Positions 1 through 12,560 of a stretch of 64,000 nucleotides of DNA are shown piece by piece. The stretch is from positions 6,572,001-6,636,000 of the forward strand of contig NC_068569.1 of NCBI RefSeq assembly GCF_025698545.1. Reading direction: 5' to 3'. Position 1 is the first letter of the stretch. Each line of letters starts with the position of its first letter. The stretch comes from Gossypium raimondii. Taxonomy: Eukaryota; Streptophyta; Magnoliopsida; Malvales; Malvaceae. Both the position numbers and the translations under genes were made by a program. The notes beneath the pieces are model-generated. The model saw only the letters and a list, made by a program, of their open reading frames with translations, ran no database searches and was not told where the DNA came from.

Positions 1-3000
1 CTCAATAATGCTATTACTTTTTTTTTTAACTACGTTTCCTAATTAAGCACGCAAACTCTTCTATAATTAGGAACAAAATCTCAATATTAAACTTTATTAA
101 AGATTTAAAACACTTGAAAAAGTTAAATACATATAATAACAACGCGAATCAAATGAATAAAATTTCGAGTAAATATGAATAGAATGGTAACTTCTACATA
201 TAGCATCAGCATTAGGTTGGGTAATATAGGGAGATAAGGTGTTAACATTGAGCTATAAATTTCTAGAAGCAAGTTGGCAAATTTTGGTAAGTTAATAGAA
301 ATGATATGAACTTTCTAGAAACAAATGAAAGATGCAGTTAAAATGCTAATACAAAACAGGGAAGCTGGCTTACCAAAAAGCTAGGTAATTATTACTAAAT
401 TTCCTATGATTATAACTCTCCAACAATGCCTATCATTAATTAAAGCCATCTTTTTCTTCTTCCCTTTTTTTTTTTTTTAATTTTTATGGAAGTTGGTTTA
501 GCTTGTGAAATTCGCATGATTGGATGTGTTTAATTAAAAGTTAGTTGCATGTTAATTTGTGTAAACCCATTGTCTAGCTTAAAATAGATTTTTCTTTATT
601 TTAACTGTTAGAAAGATTACTTAATTGTTTTTTGAAGGAAAGATTCTTTTATCTTTTACTCCCATAGATTTTAAGATTATAAAATATTTTTATAAATTTT
701 TATTTAATACATAAATTTTAATTTGGTGTATTTTGATTGTGTTTTATAAAATTGAAATAAATTAAAATTGTATGTATAAAATTACTCAAAATTAAAATTA
801 ATGTATAACACTCTACATTAATTAAAGTTGATGTATTTTAGTATTTCTTTTCCTGTTTAAGGCGTTTTCTTATTAAATTTGTAAAAGAAAAAAAAGAAAA
901 AAAGAGTAATTCATAGAATTGCACTGCTCTTTATCCTTGTTCAATATCTCTTTCACTTCACCAGACTACACACCAGAAAAACCTATTACCACTAGGCACT
1001 TCAGGTTAATGTTTAAAATATGAGCTTTTGATAATAATAATAAGCTACGAAATTATTGTTATTATTATGGAGGAGTTTGGATTGTTTAGATTTAAATAAT
1101 GTACATAAAACTTTAAATCAATAATATATATTTTTGCCTAATATATAGTTTTATTGAGAAAAGCCACATAAATTATTACTAATTTATCATAAACACGAGA
1201 ATTAATAAATTAACCGGCCCTAAGGTCTTACATCAAAATTAAAAATAAGTTGTACGTATTATAGTCGTTATTAATTTTTCTTTTTAATAAGGAAGGCAAT
1301 TGGAGATTTTGGAATTAAGTTTTGGGTCGGTAAAACTTTTAAAAATTTTAAGAGTTTGTTTAGAATTTTTTTTAATTGGGGTAATAAAGCATATATAATA
1401 AAATTAAATGTATAGAAAATCAAAATAAAATTTTGATTCAACAATAAATTTAAGAATTTATTAATGCTGGGATGTCAATCCCACAGTATCTATATTTTAT
1501 AATTTCTTTTAAATTAAAAATTAAAAAACTTCAAATAATATAATTTATTGGTGGTTGGCAAATTATTTTCACCGCCGTAAATTATGCATCAATATTTCAA
1601 AATGATATCGGGTTCCACCCAAGTATTCATGGGTCTTGTCATCTTAGAAATATATATTTTTATTTTCTTTGTGTAAATTGATATCGGCCATTTCACTAAT
1701 TAAAATAAATTTAAAATATTTAGTAATGCCGTTCATGCATATGGAAATGGGAAGGCTTGTTGTGCTCTATAATTATCCAATAATAAAAAAGGCATCGAAG
1801 AATATGGGCTGACCGGAAATCTACCGGCATTTGGCGAAATCTTCGGCACTGTTTATTATACATCCATGATTAAACATGATCGTGAAAGAGCAATAATTAA
1901 GATTATTATGAGGTCTAAATGTTGGATTTAAAAAAGAAAAAAAAAAGGAAAAACTCGACTAATTGCAAACTTAAAAAATAAATAAAAGAATGATTAAGGG
2001 CTTTGTGGCCTGCATCCATCCACCTTCGTGGAGCTTTTCTGTCGCTCCAAAATCCTACATAAACCAAATTAAAATTTATGATCATCAATCATCATACTAA
2101 TTTTTTTTTTTTGTTTATTCATCTATTCATTCTTAGAAATAAAAACTACCGGTTCATGCAATAATCTTTAAAAATTATTATTTAATAAATTTCAGTTTAC
2201 ATGTTACTATGCCACGGACCATATTGTACCCGAAAATAATTCTATTATTCTATTATTATCATTATTAGGCAATGTATACAAATCGTAGTATTTGTGATAT
2301 ATTCTTACAAACATTTCAGTAAAATAAAAAAAAGTGTTTCTTTATTAATTAATCAAAACTCATGCATGCTATAGATAAATCACATGGTCACTTGGACTTT
2401 AGCTTTTATGATAAAAGTTGAATTAGGTTAGATGAAAGTTTGACATTAATGTTTCTCATTATATCGCAAATTAATCAAATAATATGGATGGCTATAGACA
2501 TATTCATCCTCAGAATTGCATTTGAAAATAAAATGTAACTTTTTTTAATAATATTTGAAAATATAACGATTATTATTCTAAAATAGATTATGATACATTC
2601 ACGATATGAGTGGAAAAAATATGTAAAAATCAATGAAGTTTTTGTAAAAATGATAAAATTAAGGTATTTAAAATTATGATGTTTTGAGTTTAAATCTCTA
2701 TCATATATGTATTTCTTTAATCTTATAATAATATTTGTTACGAATCATTTCAATATTTTAAATGTATAATAATCTATCTTCAACCGAATAATGGTTTGTG
2801 AGAGGCATTGCCCCAAAAGTAATGCCTTTTTTAGGTAAACCCAACAGCTTTGACTTGTCTCTTTCTTAATGGCACATTATGTACTTACAAAATGCAGGAA
2901 TGGGTCCTCAAATGGCCGAAAAGATCAAATTTCTTTGCCCATGTTCCAACTACATAAACATGAATCTAATCTTTCCCCCCAGTGGTCACGTGGAAAAGCT

Positions 3001-5595
3001 TATCCCTACATAAGAAAAGAAATATCTAAGGACTATATACCCTTAGTTCTTCCCAAGTTTTCCTTCTTTATTATGTGACAAATTATTATGTATTAAGAAG
3101 GCTAATTTTAGAAATATAAAATACAAGAAGTGATTTCCCTACTTCTTTCATGTTACTACATGATATGTAATTTTTGCGATGTGGTTACAAAATTTAATTT
3201 AACAACTAAATTAAGTAAGTGATAAACTAGCAAACTAATTTAGAGAATCACTTATCTTATATAAAGCCGGGGACAAAGATCTCAATGCCGATTTCTAGGA
3301 AAAATGTACAAAACCATGCCAAATTAATGCTCATGTCAACGATTTCAGGGCAAGATAAATGTACTTAAATTTATGTTGAGGATACACCATTTTGATAACC
3401 TCCACCTTTATAAAGTAATTACTAATTCGAATTTTGATACTAATTTGTTTATCTCATAATGACAACTTTGGAAATGTGGGATATTCCAATGAAAATATCT
3501 TATTAAAGCTTATCAAAGAGGGAGGAACAGTGAGAAAACTAGATATGATGCCATTATCCAAACCTAACAGAACTGAAAAATGTTATATAGCTGGAAAGTG
3601 GATGGTGTTCAATTAAAAATGGCCAATGCTAAGCATTCAAATAAAGGACAATTATCTCAAATAAAAAGTACATCCAAATTTTCCATGAAGATGCAAAAGG
3701 GAAAAAAGAAAAGGAAAAACAGTAAAGGGATAGAACACAAGAGACAGAAAGGTACATAAATTGCTGTAAAATTGTAGGAGTTCGCATAATTGGATATTAT
3801 TAGAAGGGTTCAAACAAATGCTAAAGAGATAGATGAAAGGATATGAGTTTAAAGAGTGTTAGGTTATCTGTCTTTCAACTCTCCCATTCTCGACCCACGC
3901 ACTTGAGTTTAGCTCTTGTTTCCTTAGCAACGTTCCATTGCCATGCAAAAAATGGTCGATTTTTTCTTTTTTTTTTTTTGGGGGGCTGGGGGCTGGGGAG
4001 GGTCTACTGACAAAGGCACTCAAGTTTTGTTATCAGAATTGACAGTAAGGGCACATGCCCATACTTAATATCACATCTATCAAGTTTTATAATGGTAGGA
4101 CACCATTTTGCCCATACATCAGGAAAAATAACCAAAACCCCCATGTTTTTTTGAGGGGCCAACACCCACAAAAATGAACCATACCCTTTTTCTTAGGGCA
4201 AGACTTTTGTCAGAAAAGGACACGTATCTTGTCTTCCAATGCTGGTTTTTGATAGTTTGTCAGTAAAAAGTAGCTGAAAGTCTTACAATTTGACCGGTTA
4301 TTAATGAGTATTTTAGAACATGGAATGAACCGTAAATCCACTTTTTTTTTTGTTGCTAATTACATCTTAACGATCATCTAACTACTGGATTCGTGCTAAG
4401 TATATGTGTCCTGGAAAAAGTATTTGGTGTTTGTTCTCAATGAGTGAAATGCTGATGAAATTGATTGAAAAAGTTTCTATCAGTAGCAGATATAGTCCTA
4501 GATTTCTCTCTACCAATTTCCTTCATTTTAAGTTTACAGCTTAGAGATATTTTTGAGATAAAAAAATGTGGGTTCAGATAATCAAGCAAGTCAAACAACT
4601 AGCATTGATGGGGTAGCCACTGGCTATTGCCAATGAGGTGCTTTCCTTTATAAATATGGGTTATGAGGACACTTTTACCTACTCCATGTAGATGAAGAGT
4701 TTTTCAAAATGGAGTGATGATTTAATGAAGGATTAGTCGGATTAGGTGGAACAACACATCAAAACTAAATGAAGCTTTCAATGCTATAAATGTGTGGGGA
4801 TGTGTAGGTGTAAACTATTAAAGAGTGAGCAACTGGCATGGACTGCAATTCTTGCAAGTAAACTCCCTTCACTTGGCGTCGAAGTTAATCTTAAAACCAA
4901 TGGGTTGAAATGACGTTTACTTACCTAATAGCAAAGGTGAGGCAGTTTTCAACAACGAATTGTTTCTCATGTTATCATCCTTTTTAGTGTTGGAGAAGAT
5001 TAGTTTTTTACTTTTCTGAAGTTAGGGCTTACTTTAGTTTGTTCTTTAGTTACAATCTATCATGGTCGAATAGTATCTCTGAATTCTAATTTCGGTATTT
5101 GTAACTCCATTTTTTATTCATTTTTGTAAAAGAGAAAAGAGATCATATTTATTCCCCAAATAAAAAGAAGCCCATTTAGGTTATGGGCTAAACCAGTCAA
5201 CTATCTCAAAGCAAAGTCTGGGCCTGTTTCTTCAGGTAATTTGAGAAGTTGGGAATTTGGGTTCTAAAGAATTTTAACATTTCTGCAGTATATTTTTCTA
5301 TTTTAAAATACATAAAACTTCAATATGTATATATAGAGAGAGTGCTAACAAGGTTTACATCGATTAATACATTAAAAAAAAATTTATACATACCCAAAGT
5401 TTTATTATAGCAGTAGGAGGTAAAAAGAACAATTTTCACACCATATTAATCAAAGAGGAAAACAAAGAGGATAGCATGGAAGAGACAAAATGGCAACCCT
5501 AGGACACCAATTCAGACATGTAGAAGAGAATGGGAAAATCACAAATAAAACCAGGAAAAGAAAAAGTCATTGTTCTAAAACATCATCACTCTTAA
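1..5595. other. AT-rich spacer, no gene recognised
   Basis: I see no convincing coding region, RNA gene or bounded transposon here. The open frames are short (70 residues or fewer), lack domain-like composition and have no plausible splice partners. There are poly-T/poly-A tracts, for example near 465 and 3965. The stretch 3.9-5.2 kb is less AT-rich and may be an old degraded repeat or gene remnant, but I could not assign it. Confidence 0.5.
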
Positions 5596-6198
5596 CTAAA
5601 GTTCTGCTTCACATGGTACCCTGTCAAAATGTTTGTACCAAGACAAATGCACCGTTACTGAGTAACAAACAATCCTCAGAGTACGATGATTGGACTTCCA
5701 AGTACCTACCTTAAGCCGAATCCTTGCCTTAAAATGAACATCAACTTGAATCTCCTTTGATGTTTTCTCGATCATGAGATCCTTAGATGTTGATGGTGAC
5801 ATTGCCAAATTTAAAGCCACGAGTTTCGGCTTGATTCGGCTCACATTCCTATGAGGTTGGAAGAAGGGATCGACGGTGCTGAACGCCAGGGTTTGATCTT
5901 CATATGTTACTGTGGACTCAATGTAATCATAGTAGACAGAGATTCTGCGGTTACGGTTAAATGCCCTAAGAACAAAATCGAATGTGGCATTGAGATGGTT
6001 ATTGGTTAGGTTGAAATTTTGGACTGAACCATTTTCAAGGGTGTAAACCAACTTTTTTGGACTAATGACTAGCCAAGCGATCAGCACGGCTAGACCGACA
6101 AGAACTATAAGGGCTAGCAAGCAAGTGGCCACGCATCTTACTAGGCTAAATTGTCTTCTCGGCTGTTGTTGTGCTGCAACACTTGTATTGCCTGCCAT
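5596..6198 (-). CDS. NDR1/HIN1-like (NHL, LEA14-type) membrane protein
   Basis: Single-exon gene of 200 residues starting at a true ATG. The N-terminal 20 residues are polar and basic. One strong membrane segment spans about residues 22-45. It is followed by an extracytosolic LEA_2/WHy-type domain with the family hallmark N-R-N-x-x-I-x-x-x-Y-D (residues 81-91) and the later F-x-P-H-x-N-V-S stretch (113-120). Length and layout match plant NHL proteins. These are type II membrane proteins of the plasma membrane or secretory system, related to NDR1, that act in pathogen and stress responses; this is family knowledge and not shown for this copy. A TATA-like run at about 6305-6322 (read on the minus strand) lies about 110 bp upstream of the ATG. 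There is no sign of damage. Which NHL subgroup it belongs to is not decided. Confidence 0.88.
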   Translation of the reverse strand: MAGNTSVAAQQQPRRQFSLVRCVATCLLALIVLVGLAVLIAWLVISPKKLVYTLENGSVQNFNLTNNHLNATFDFVLRAFNRNRRISVYYDYIESTVTYEDQTLAFSTVDPFFQPHRNVSRIKPKLVALNLAMSPSTSKDLMIEKTSKEIQVDVHFKARIRLKVGTWKSNHRTLRIVCYSVTVHLSWYKHFDRVPCEAEL

Positions 6199-6304
6199 TG
6201 TTTTTGCGGGACAATAGTTTGATAAGGACTCTGAACTCAGAGAAATGTCGAATGTTGTTTTATACAGAGTAAAAAGTTAGAGAATATTTTGCCTAATGAA
6301 CATG

Positions 6305-6322
6305 CCTATATATATATATAGA
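6305..6322 (-). promoter_or_regulatory. Probable TATA box of the NHL gene
   Basis: A TATATATATATA run about 110 bp upstream of the NHL start codon on the minus strand. Its position suits a core promoter, but it could also be a simple TA repeat. Confidence 0.4.
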
Positions 6323-7828
6323 CAAGAGAATGCTGAGATTGTATCCTGTTGTATTTATTATTTCGTTTCTTTAATGTTCCTTTTTCTTTTGCCAACTATA
6401 TTTGAGGGACTTTAAGGTTTCTTGGATGAAACTCAAGACATCTGAAAGATTCATGTTCTGTTCTTTTCTTCTGCTTCAAATGTTGTAAGATTCATTGCTG
6501 CAACCCTGCAACTTCTAAGTAGAACTTTCTTCTTTCTGTTGGTCGGCTGTTCTTTTATCCTGGTAGAACCAAGTTGAGTCTGAGCTTTTTCTTTTTGGTA
6601 ATTCGAATATAAATATAAAAAAATATATTTAAGATCAGGCTTGGACAAAATAAATTTATTTTATTGGACTAAAATCTAATCAGAACTATGAACATCTTCG
6701 ATATATTGGACGAAGATGCTTTATAGGGAGTATCAGTTTGAGGTTGATACCATGGTCCATACGCAAGTCTTAACTGGCTTTGCATAAAACAGATGGGTAT
6801 ATATATTATTTGCTAGACCGAAAAGACAAAGAGAAAACACGTTAAAGAATAATGCAAATTGCTGATGTTTAGAAGCTCAAGCGACTAAGATTAATTTAGA
6901 TGCTGTTCTGAATAGATTGCCACTTTAATTAGCACACTTCATTTGCCACTCAAAAAGGGTGAAATTTTTGTAAGACGGATAAGATCCCCAGAAATCTGGA
7001 GGTCTGAGGGGGACTAATGAAACTTAATTTTGGAGCGTGAAGGACAAAATTCCTTTCTCACTTATCTTAAATCATATGCCACTATTTGGATTCAAATGAG
7101 TTTCATCTCCACATTTATATTGATATTGGACATGAATATTAAACAGAACTAAAACAAATTTTCTGGCAGCAAGCATTATAAATTTCTTTCAAAAATAAAA
7201 ATGGAAAAAAGTTCCATTTCAAAATGGTCAAAATAACACTATACTACTACTTTTCCTACAGTTCCTCTCTTCTTGGCTAAGCTGGCACAATTCATAGGCT
7301 CCACTTGATATCAGTTGGCAGAGATTGCTGGAAGAGCCAAAAGTTTAACCCTTAAATCTGGGCTAACCATACATGAATATTATTGAGTTAATTATGACTG
7401 AAAAGATGTCCATCAAGCAAAATAGTTTGCCATTTCAACTCAAATTGAAGGATCATCATTGGCTTGATTATTACTAATGTAATGAAGGGTATCTGTTAAT
7501 AGGATATGCACAAAGATTCTTTGTCACTTGCTGTTTCCTTTGCTTCATATCCAAGGTATTCCAATCAACTTTTTTTTAACATCACAATTTCTGGAAATGG
7601 AACTTGTAATATAGTTAACAAATTTTAAAGCTCTACATAATCGAACAGAGTTTGCGTCACTCAAGGTATTTATTCCCTGCGGTGAAGGGGTAAGAGTTTT
7701 GAGCAAAAGTCTTATCTCATGTGATTAACTATTTAACTCAGATTTAATTTTTAACTTTTTTTAGAAGATAAGTTCCATAATTATATCCGAATACTTTTAA
7801 TAAAATGAAGAGTCTGAGTACAAGTACA
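6323..7828. other. Spacer, no gene recognised
   Basis: AT-rich DNA between the NHL gene and a GGCCGGGC-type repeat. The only longer open frame (6451-6648, minus) has no recognisable features and is treated as chance. Confidence 0.5.
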
Positions 7829-8480
7829 AGTGTTTATGGATTGAGTCGAGTCCAATCAAAATCTTAGACCTATTTGCTAGACCCGACTTGGTTCGGCCCG
7901 AAAAATAGGTTTAAAATTTTGCCTAAGTTCGGCCCAGATAAAAATGCTAAAACACGGGTCTGACTTGTATTAATTTTTTATATTATTATTTTTAAAAATA
8001 TATAATATATCATAAATACTAAAAACACTAAAATAAATATTTCCCAACAAATTGAAAATAAATTTAAAAATATATATGTATACTTAAATAATATTAAGAT
8101 AAGTGTAACTTAACAAGCAAATGCCTCTAAAATAGTAAAAAAATTAACAATAAAACACGAGTTATACAATATCTAAACAATAACAACAAAATAATAGTAA
8201 CCTAATATTGATATTGTAGCAAAATAGTGATAAAATAATAAGAAAATAATAGCAAATCAGTAAAAAGAATGAGAAAAAGCCAAAAAAAAAACATATTTTT
8301 TTTTCAAATTTGGGTTGAGCTGGGTTGGGCTCGAACAAAAGAAGCCTTACTTGAGGCTTAACCCATTTTCTAAAGGAGTTATTTTTTAACCTAATCTCAT
8401 TTTTCGAACTTATATTTTTATCTAAATTTTTACACTTTTCGAATAGAATTTCAAATCAAACCAGGTGGACTGGCTAGTAC
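7829..8480. repeat. Diverged member of the GGCCGGGC inverted-repeat family
   Basis: The left side reads as G/C-rich text with 'gttcggcccgaaaaatag' and 'ttgcctaagttcggccca'. The right side carries the complementary-sense text, 'gggttgagctgggttggg' followed by 'cccattttctaaa'. These match, in order, the ends of the better preserved copies at 23.2-23.9 and 24.3-24.7 kb. The centre is AT-rich filler. The edges are approximate because the terminal repeat is worn. No coding capacity; a non-autonomous element. Confidence 0.55.
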
Positions 8481-8955
8481 AAGTAGTTATTTTCTTACAC
8501 CCCCAAGTGTTGCTGATGCTCTAAAATTGATATATGCCACGTACATATAAAGTAATTAAATCGAGAACTAATGAATTTCAATATTATTAATCTTAAAACA
8601 GAAATTGATCTTTACCTGCTGGGCTGGCTTACTTTCTTTCCCTTCAGTGAAACTTTGCTTTTTCTCCATGATTCATGCTTCACCTCTAAGCAATTCCTAA
8701 ACCATCTTCACTGCAACTTTATTACGGAATATGGATGGCAAGAAGATGGAGTGTATTAAGTTTTATCTTGCTTATAATAAGGGCATGGTTTCATCTTCCC
8801 ATTCTGAGGCCAACTTTCTTGTTCATTGCCTTCTCTGGTGATCTTCACATGACATATCAAAACCTGCCTAAATTTTAATTCAAAATCATGCATTGCGCCA
8901 TTAATTAGATGGAACTTCTACTTGGCATCTTCCCTTTTTCAATAACACTGGAAAG

Positions 8956-8957
<2 letters not shown>

Positions 8958-8987
<30 letters not shown>
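8958..8987. repeat. (AT)n microsatellite
   Basis: About 15 uninterrupted AT units. Confidence 0.95.
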
Positions 8988-8989
<2 letters not shown>

Positions 8990-9294
8990 TTTAGCTAAAT
9001 AACTAATGGGGAGAAAGTAGAATCCGAATCCAAGCAAAGTTCTTTTTTTTTTTAATGGGATAAAGCATGTTAAAAAAAGAATACGCGCTACACGCGCCTG
9101 AAACGTCTACCAAGCCCTTATTATAAGCAAGATTAATCCGACGGAACAAAGCGTGCGGCGCGTGGGAGGGCTTCAACGTTGAAGCATATATAGTACAATT
9201 TTATTGGTAAGGCAGGGAAAAGATGCAAAAGAATAAGGCATAAAAAAGTAGTAAAGTTGTGGTCACCAAATGTGGGGCAATGAAGTTGGTCGCC

Positions 9295-9302
9295 GCATAT
9301 CC
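9295..9302. promoter_or_regulatory. P1BS (PHR1-type) site upstream of the IPS1-like RNA
   Basis: GCATATCC fits the P1BS consensus GNATATNC, the site bound by PHR1-type MYB factors in promoters induced by phosphate starvation. It lies about 90 bp upstream of the TATA box at 9386. An eight-base consensus is weak alone; the context (a miR399-mimic RNA just downstream) is what makes it credible. Confidence 0.65.
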
Positions 9303-9385
9303 CTTGGAAGATGCTGTCGTTTCCTTTTTGGTAAAACCACAAAGTGAAGAAACCCGCATTTCAAATAATCACTTTGTTCCAACCC

Positions 9386-9397
9386 ATATATATATAG
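9386..9397 (+). promoter_or_regulatory. TATA box of the IPS1-like RNA
   Basis: An ATATATATATAG run lies about 265 bp upstream of the first miR399-mimic motif and about 90 bp downstream of the P1BS site. A start of transcription near 9415-9425 would follow from usual spacing. Confidence 0.6.
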
Positions 9398-9654
9398 TAT
9401 ACTAAGCCAAGTTAGCTATAAGCCATTCAAGATTATGCTTATGAGCTATTTCAAGATCGCAGGTGGTTTCACTTAGTCATGGTGCCACCCCCCACCCAAA
9501 AGAACTTTGGAAGCAAATCAAAAGGGTTTAGTGAGTGTTTTCAGCATGGTGGGAGGTGGCGGATAAATATGGAAGGTAAGTTTTGATATATAATTGGGGG
9601 AATGCATGGGTTTGGTTGAATTCAACCTCTTCCAGCCCCAGGAGCCTTTTCCCA

Positions 9655-9678
9655 CAGGGCAACTATAATCCTTTGGCA
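9655..9678 (+). promoter_or_regulatory. miR399 target-mimic motif 1
   Basis: CAGGGCAACT, then the bulge ATAA, then TCCTTTGGCA. Twenty of twenty outer positions pair with miR399. Confidence 0.88.
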
Positions 9679-9790
9679 TGCAGTACTTTTCAGTTGAAGA
9701 TGATCTCTTCACTTCATCATGTGATTGGAGAAACTAGGATTTTTTTGAATTGCAGTCATCAGTTTTCACTGTAAGAGCTGGTTTCTTCCT

Positions 9791-9814
9791 CAGGGCAACT
9801 TCAATCCTTTGGCA
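9791..9814 (+). promoter_or_regulatory. miR399 target-mimic motif 2
   Basis: CAGGGCAACT, then the bulge TCAA, then TCCTTTGGCA. It is nearly the Arabidopsis IPS1 form and starts 136 bp after motif 1. Confidence 0.9.
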
Positions 9815-10030
9815 ATTTTATTTCTCTTTGTGTCATCTGCTTAGATCATTGGAAGTATCATCTACAGCATGGCCTGGAGTTGGTTTCTATTTTGGTAATA
9901 ATTTTTGTGTTTTAGTGTTTCCTTTTTCTCTTTTCATATTTTCTTAGTGCTTGTTGTATGGAATAAGAAATGGTTTGGGTTGTTTGCGTTTGTGATTTTG
10001 GTTCAGTAATGTAATACAATTCATTTTGCA

Positions 10031-12299
10031 GCATAATGTTAGGTTTTTAAACCTCCAAGATAAAATTATGACACATCTCATTTTTCCTTTGTGTTTAGTT
10101 TATTCTTAATATGTTATGAGTTCATTAGTAGCTCCATCGTGCTAAAGGGATATGGCCAAGAACACGAGCCCCATGCAACCCACGAAACCAAAAAAAAAAA
10201 AAAAAAGATGATGAAAACTCTACACATGCATATAATATCTCAGTTATTTTTAATGTGCTATCTTTGAAATTCTAGATACAACCATACATGCATTTTTGTA
10301 TAGCAATTAAATTTAAATAAAAAATAAAAATGTATTAAAGCTCTGATCCTTCTTGGGGCTACAGTGGAGAAAGACATGAATGGAGAAAACGGAAATAAAC
10401 TGTGGTGGTTTGTGTTGATATATCAGACGAAGACACCTGACCTGACCACACTATCTAAGATGTCTGTTTTTAATCTAATAAATTAAAATTCATCCAACAC
10501 CAACAGTGGTGGATGTTCCCAAGGGCGAACAATAGAAAGTGGGTGAAAATCAGGAATATTCTCACCCTCTTACCAGCCAATATTTATAATTCAACACGTT
10601 TCTCTGTGTTTCAAATTCTTCACAAACCTATATCATTAATTCAGTAATAGCAAAATGATAATGACAGAAAACAATAAACTGGTAATGTTCATTTAACCGA
10701 ATTAATCGAAATTAACAAAAATTAACCGAATTGGTAATATATAATATTGGTTTTTCGAAAGTTCAATTAATTACCTGGACAAATAACTAAACTTTCAAAA
10801 ACCATCAACCGACCTCCGACCGAATTAGATAAGTTAACCAACCGAATAACCAAATTAGTTCGGTTTGATCGGTTGATTCGGTTTTAACTCAATTGACAAT
10901 TGTTGATACAATGTTAAATGGGTACACTTTATGTATTAGAAACAAAAAGAGTTAATTGCACTAGATTTACTTAAATTATGGCCTTTATTTTAAATTGGTT
11001 TTTAAATTTCAAAACACTCTACTCATCTTTAAACTAATAAAATTACATCAAATAAGTTATTTCATTACTAAAACTATTAATTGACATGTCAAGTCTTATG
11101 TGATATAATTTAAATAAAAAAATTGAAAACTAAAACACTATAATGAGACAGGGAAAAAAGTGAAAAGATTAAAAGAAATGTAAAATGACAAAATGTGCCC
11201 ATATCTTTAAAATGATATTGCATGTTATTTAATACTTGCATTGATAGGTATTTTATAGAGAAAACTTAGATAATGTAAGGAGGTTTTAAAGTTTGAGGAG
11301 TTATTTAAAATGTGAATCAATGGTTGAAAGAGTAGATTATTTGTTTAAATTCAGAAAGAACATTGTTTGTTGATTTACTAAAATCTTCATTTTGAAATTT
11401 GTTTACAGTAATTTGATGAATAGATTGGAGTTTGATTCCGACATCCTATAATTTTATTTCCTACGATTATTATATGAAATTTTAAGGTCGTATTTGGTGA
11501 GTGACACCAAAATTATATTTGGTTTTTAATTGCTTTGTTAAAATTATATTTAATTTTCACAATCAAAATAATTCTTAATAACTAGTTGGATTAAATATCT
11601 AATAATAAATTTTAATTGATAATTTTAAAAAATAATTAATTTATAATTTTAATTAAAAGTAAAATTATTTTAAATTTGTCTCCTATGTAATTTCTAAACA
11701 TAATAATACATATATAAAACATTTTATTTTAGTTAAAGGCTAATGTATAGGTACTGTAACCTACCATTCTTACAAAGTTTAAATACAACAATTCTACCCA
11801 CATTCTATTAAAATAATAACAAATATTAAATTAAATTTGTAACTGAAAAGGAACGAGTAATCTATTGAAGTAATAAGAAAAATCAAGTTGTAGGAAAGAC
11901 ACAATTACTTTTTTTCTTAAACTAATATAAAATACAATTAATTTTATTTTATTATCTTGTTTACTTTCCAGTCTTCCAAAAAAAAGTAAATAAATTTTAA
12001 CATATCAAATATTTCCAATTAATTTAATTTTGGGTGATTTGTTTAGAGTGTAACCTTACAGAGCACAGTGCTGCAACTTTGAAGTGAAAAATTAAAGAAA
12101 TAAAAAAATTGGATTATTATTTATAGTTTTGACTTCCCGGTTCTGATCCAATTAGCGGGAGAAATTTAAAATTTAAAGTTCAAAATCTACTTTCCAAAAT
12201 TATTTAATTAATAAAAGAATCACAGAATTATGGGCAATTTTAATTTTTAGTCTTTATCCTTCCCTCTCCTAAAAATATCATTATTCCAATTTACAGCTT
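10031..12299. other. Spacer with a worn 'aaccgaa/ttcggtt' repeat
   Basis: No gene seen. At about 10690-10890 the sequence alternates between 'attaaccgaatt'-like and 'ttcggttgattcggtt'-like text. This is a partly palindromic repeat whose edges and class I cannot define. The rest is AT-rich. Confidence 0.45.
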
Positions 12300-12360
12300 T
12301 GCCATTCTTCAATATAATCAATTATTTCTCTCTCAATCTTCATTTCGCTCTCTCTCGAAG

Positions 12361-12548
12361 GTACGCTATGCCCTTTTTTTCCTTTCTTTTTAATCTCACA
12401 TAACACTTATGATCTGGGTTGCTTCATTTTTTTTATTTATTTGCTTTTACTACTTTAGTTCTTCAGATCCAACCTCCAAATCGAGCTTGACGCTAAATTA
12501 GAAGAAGGAAACAAAAAATAGTGATTTGTTTTATTTTTCATTTTACAG
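12361..12548 (+). other. Probable 5'-UTR intron of CKS1
   Basis: A CT-rich leader (CTCTCTCTCGAAG) is followed by GTACGC, and TTTTACAG precedes CAAAATCGGAAA and the ATG. Both splice signals are good and the interval is T-rich, as plant introns are. The transcript start is not determined. Confidence 0.6.
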
Positions 12549-12560
12549 CAAAATCGGAAA

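Larger units (their letters stand above)
9415..10030 (+). ncRNA. IPS1-like: IPS1/At4/Mt4-type phosphate-starvation RNA, two miR399 target mimics
   Basis: Two 24-nt motifs, 9655-9678 and 9791-9814, each consist of CAGGGCAACT, four bases (ATAA in the first, TCAA in the second), then TCCTTTGGCA. The outer ten bases on each side pair perfectly with miR399 (consensus UGCCAAAGGAGAGUUGCCCUG). The four bases fall opposite miRNA position 11 and form the central bulge that blocks cleavage. This is the known layout of IPS1/At4/Mt4/TPSI1 target-mimic RNAs, which sequester miR399 and so relieve its repression of the PHO2 E2 enzyme during phosphate starvation. A TATA box and a P1BS site sit upstream. Only short, unconserved open frames are present, as is usual for this class. 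Described members usually have one mimic motif, so two is notable. Both transcript ends are estimates; an intron is not excluded. Confidence 0.85.

Noticed and set aside
9133-9342. 69-codon minus-strand open frame upstream of the IPS1-like RNA
   Set aside because: No domain or membrane/signal pattern is convincing, and it overlaps the presumed promoter (P1BS) of the plus-strand RNA.
9583-9947. Short plus-strand open frames (63-65 codons) across the mimic motifs
   Set aside because: They overlap each other in different frames and have no recognisable features. IPS1/At4-type RNAs typically carry only short unconserved frames.
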